Shown: piece by piece, positions 5,221 to 5,423 of the stretch
How positions within the stretch are numbered: the first letter of the stretch is position 1
Layout: each line of letters starts with the position of its first letter
Source: Candidatus Zixiibacteriota bacterium
Lineage (GTDB): Bacteria > Zixibacteria > MSB-5A5 > WJJR01
Direction: 5' to 3'
NCBI GenBank assembly: GCA_020058315.1
Contig: JAGVEK010000312.1
Coordinates: forward strand, 1-5,423
DNA: 5,423 nucleotides
The notes under the pieces: generated by a model
The model's input: only the letters and a program-made list of their open reading frames with translations
The model's database searches: none
What the model was told of the DNA's origin: nothing
Program-made: the position numbers and the translations under genes

Positions 5221-5423
5221 AACACCGGCCGGAACCGTGAAGAGATTCGCGGAGCGTGGAACACCGAGACCATATACCCACCCAACAGCCGTAAGTCGCG
5301 GAGCCATAATTGGTTGCCGGCGCAGGCCAGACAACCTATTGATTGGGATTCTCCGGGGGATCGCAATTGGCGAAATGGCGCAGGTCTTGGACTGCGATGA
5401 GCGTGGGAAAAAAATTCTTGAGC
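5221..5423. other. Noncoding upstream region with possible activator-binding inverted repeats
   Basis: No credible gene is visible on either strand. An imperfect inverted repeat at 5312-5336 (minus strand GGTTGTCTGGC...GCCGGCAACC) is centred about 130 bp upstream of the predicted start of transcription, a usual distance for a sigma-54 enhancer. A second small one, TCGC-AATTG-GCGA, lies at 5361-5373. A run of seven A on the plus strand (5408-5414) is T-rich on the minus strand and could be the tail of a terminator of a preceding minus-strand gene, but any stem is outside the window. Confidence 0.4.

Noticed and set aside
5182..5334. Upstream extension of the flgF frame to a TTG codon
   Set aside because: The extension crosses the sigma-54 promoter and the GGAGGT site, and rod-family proteins begin at the LRG..AASGM segment.
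5203..5400. Plus-strand 65-codon ORF in the promoter region
   Set aside because: Its start lies within the sigma-54 promoter and the product is unlike any family I know; no Shine-Dalgarno site was evident.

Overview
This window is the rod/ring section of a flagellar operon, read entirely on the minus strand (right to left). In transcription order it holds flgF, flgG, flgA, flgH, flgI, flgJ and the 5' part of flgN, which runs off the left edge. The outer-membrane L-ring (FlgH) and periplasmic P-ring (FlgI) genes indicate a diderm (Gram-negative type) flagellated bacterium. Base composition is moderately GC-rich. The sequence alone does not give a phylum. The gene order, a FlgH without a lipidation cysteine, a single-domain FlgJ and dispersed palindromic repeats suggest a lineage outside the enteric Proteobacteria, possibly one of the less-studied phyla, but that is inference.

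Right to left: positions 5182-5423 are noncoding and carry a very good sigma-54 (RpoN) promoter at 5205-5220, about 24 bp upstream of the GTG start of flgF, plus inverted repeats that could bind its activator. flgF (4447-5181) and flgG (3615-4403) encode the proximal and distal rod proteins. flgG overlaps flgA (2797-3615) by one base. FlgA is the periplasmic P-ring chaperone. flgH (2113-2745) and flgI (921-2060) encode the L and P rings. flgJ (348-773) encodes only the rod-binding/capping domain, without the muramidase of enteric FlgJ. flgN (1-273, partial) encodes the export chaperone for the hook-filament junction proteins, so flgK and flgL probably lie beyond the left edge. No flgM (anti-sigma-28) sits between flgJ and flgN.

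Together the genes build the rod and the bushing rings it turns in: FlgF/FlgG polymerise as rod, FlgJ helps rod assembly through the periplasm, FlgA assists FlgI ring formation, FlgH makes the outer-membrane ring, and FlgN prepares the next stage.

The most unusual content is repetitive DNA inside this compact operon. Two identical 29-bp palindromes, 45 bp apart, lie in frame within the predicted signal-peptide region of flgA. A different, roughly 100-bp REP/MITE-like palindromic element appears to fill most of the flgI-flgJ gap and may supply the flgJ ribosome-binding site. I see no wholly new multi-gene system here; the novelty lies in these repeats and in variant features of otherwise standard flagellar proteins.
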